Shown here in pieces: positions 63,128 to 64,000 of a stretch of 64,000 nt of DNA (the first letter of the stretch is position 1; every line of letters begins with the position of its first letter). Made by a program: the position numbers and the translations under genes. The stretch is from Ashinkailepas kermadecensis (Eukaryota; Arthropoda; Thecostraca; Neolepadidae). A model generated the notes under the pieces. That model ran no database searches. It had not been told where the DNA came from and saw only the letters and a program-made list of their open reading frames with translations. The stretch spans positions 248,001 through 312,000 of the forward strand of contig JAOTOM010005049.1 in the NCBI GenBank assembly GCA_034440615.1. Direction: 5' to 3'.

Positions 63128-63425
63128 CGCATGTGACACACCTTCGAGTCGTTCGGTCCCATGCATTTCTGCTCATAAGACACCTTCGGGTACGGCGGTA
63201 CCGTGCACCTTTGCCCATTCGACACCTTCGACTCGGGCGGTCCCGTGCATTTCTGCCCATTAGACACCTTCGAGTACGGCGGTACTGTGCACCTTTGCCC
63301 ATTCGACACCTTCGAGTCCGGCAGTCCAGTACACCTCTGTTCATTAGACACCTCCGAGTCCAGCGGTCCCGTGCACCTCTGCTCATTCGAAACCTTCGAG
63401 TACGGCGGTCCAGTGCACCTTTTTT
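63128..63425. repeat. 42-bp tandem repeat, about 7 copies
   Basis: gacaccttcgagtccggcgg then tcccgtgcacctctgcccat. Length is a multiple of 3 so several frames are open; none has splice context or a family match. Confidence 0.92.
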
Positions 63426-64000
63426 TTCCTCAACCAGCGCACCTCAATTTTGCCTACCACAATATGCTTCGAGATACTACGCATAATCGTTGGTTCGGCT
63501 CTATGTCATATACATAGTTTTGCCTTCACATGGTGGAATCGACGGAGACAAATTATAGCCTGGCAAAACTACTTTGTATGTGTACCTTGCACAGACGATA
63601 TTAAACAAGACAACTGTGCTCAATGCATTTGTCTTCCTGCAAGGATTTGACGGATATCGAACTTGAACTAGAACACAATCGTATCGCTATTTATAGCCCG
63701 GAACGATAAATCGGCATTTCTGAGCAATTTTAGATCGGGACAGATTGTAACATATGCTTTGCATATGCAAACAGGCGAAGACACCTTCAGAAAATAACCA
63801 ACAAAGTAATTCCTTGCACAATCACCCACCAATTACATCGCTACTAGCTATAGCATCTACCATAGGCGTAGGAACGTCTGAAAATGTGAGGGGGCCAGGG
63901 TCAACAGCAGGGGCGCATCCAGGGATTTCGCAAAGTACAATGGCTGAGCACTTTTGGATAGGGAACCCGATAATTTTAATAGTGAACACAACATTCACCA
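63426..64000. other. terminal spacer
   Basis: Unique; gggcgcatccagggattt near 63912 vaguely resembles ends of dispersed elements. No gene recognised. Confidence 0.3.

Noticed and set aside
63019..63517. Open frames with 14-residue repeats (HLCSFDTFESGGPV)
   Set aside because: A 42-bp tandem repeat; no splice or start evidence and several frames are equally open.

Overview
The window is a gene-poor piece of an animal nuclear genome: spliced genes with GT-AG introns, very GC-rich third codon positions, non-LTR retrotransposons, and an extreme load of tandem repeats. An arthropod is the best fit, because the homeobox gene is of the Drosophila cut/vertebrate CUX type and the large LINE resembles RNase H-bearing I-group elements. 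A crustacean (for example a barnacle) is a guess that the sequence cannot prove.

Three genes were rebuilt by joining exons in phase. (1) On the + strand at 6442-29037 lie the last seven coding exons visible of a cut/CUX homeobox transcription factor. They encode the tail of the first CUT-repeat region, CUT repeats 2 and 3, the homeodomain and the C-terminus (853 codons). The exon(s) for CUT repeat 1 and everything N-terminal lie outside the window. (2) On the + strand at 30804-43578 lies a complete five-exon secreted trypsin-like serine protease (275 aa, full catalytic triad). Its second intron hosts a degraded I-group LINE on the opposite strand (about 32.2-38.1 kb). (3) On the - strand at 61847-46297 lies a complete four-exon SNAP29-type Qbc SNARE (263 aa, NPF motif, two SNARE motifs). 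The protease and Snap29 are convergent, with about 2.7 kb between their stop codons. No operon-like or functional coupling among the three genes is evident.

Layout: 1-6.4 kb, repeat-rich sequence with no recognised exon (probably upstream cut intron); 6.4-29.0 kb cut, whose 13.3-kb intron holds many minisatellites (46-bp and 90-bp units are the largest) plus one repeat-free AT-richer stretch; 29.0-30.1 kb probable cut 3' UTR; 30.1-30.8 kb intergenic; 30.8-43.6 kb protease; 43.6-46.3 kb intergenic; 46.3-61.8 kb Snap29, with three large arrays (66/69-bp, 32-bp and 34-bp units) in its last intron and LINE fragments, a tRNA-derived SINE candidate and a MITE in its first intron; 61.8-64.0 kb upstream of Snap29.

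The most unusual signal is that several minisatellites contain, or start exactly at, a splice donor of the adjacent exon (cut exons at 6608, 25626 and 26486; protease exon 1 at 30921; Snap29 exon 3 at 52535). One array runs up to a splice acceptor (42570). Splice-site sequence therefore seems to have repeatedly been the seed or the edge of tandem amplification. Almost all very long open frames in the window are by-products of these arrays and are not genes.
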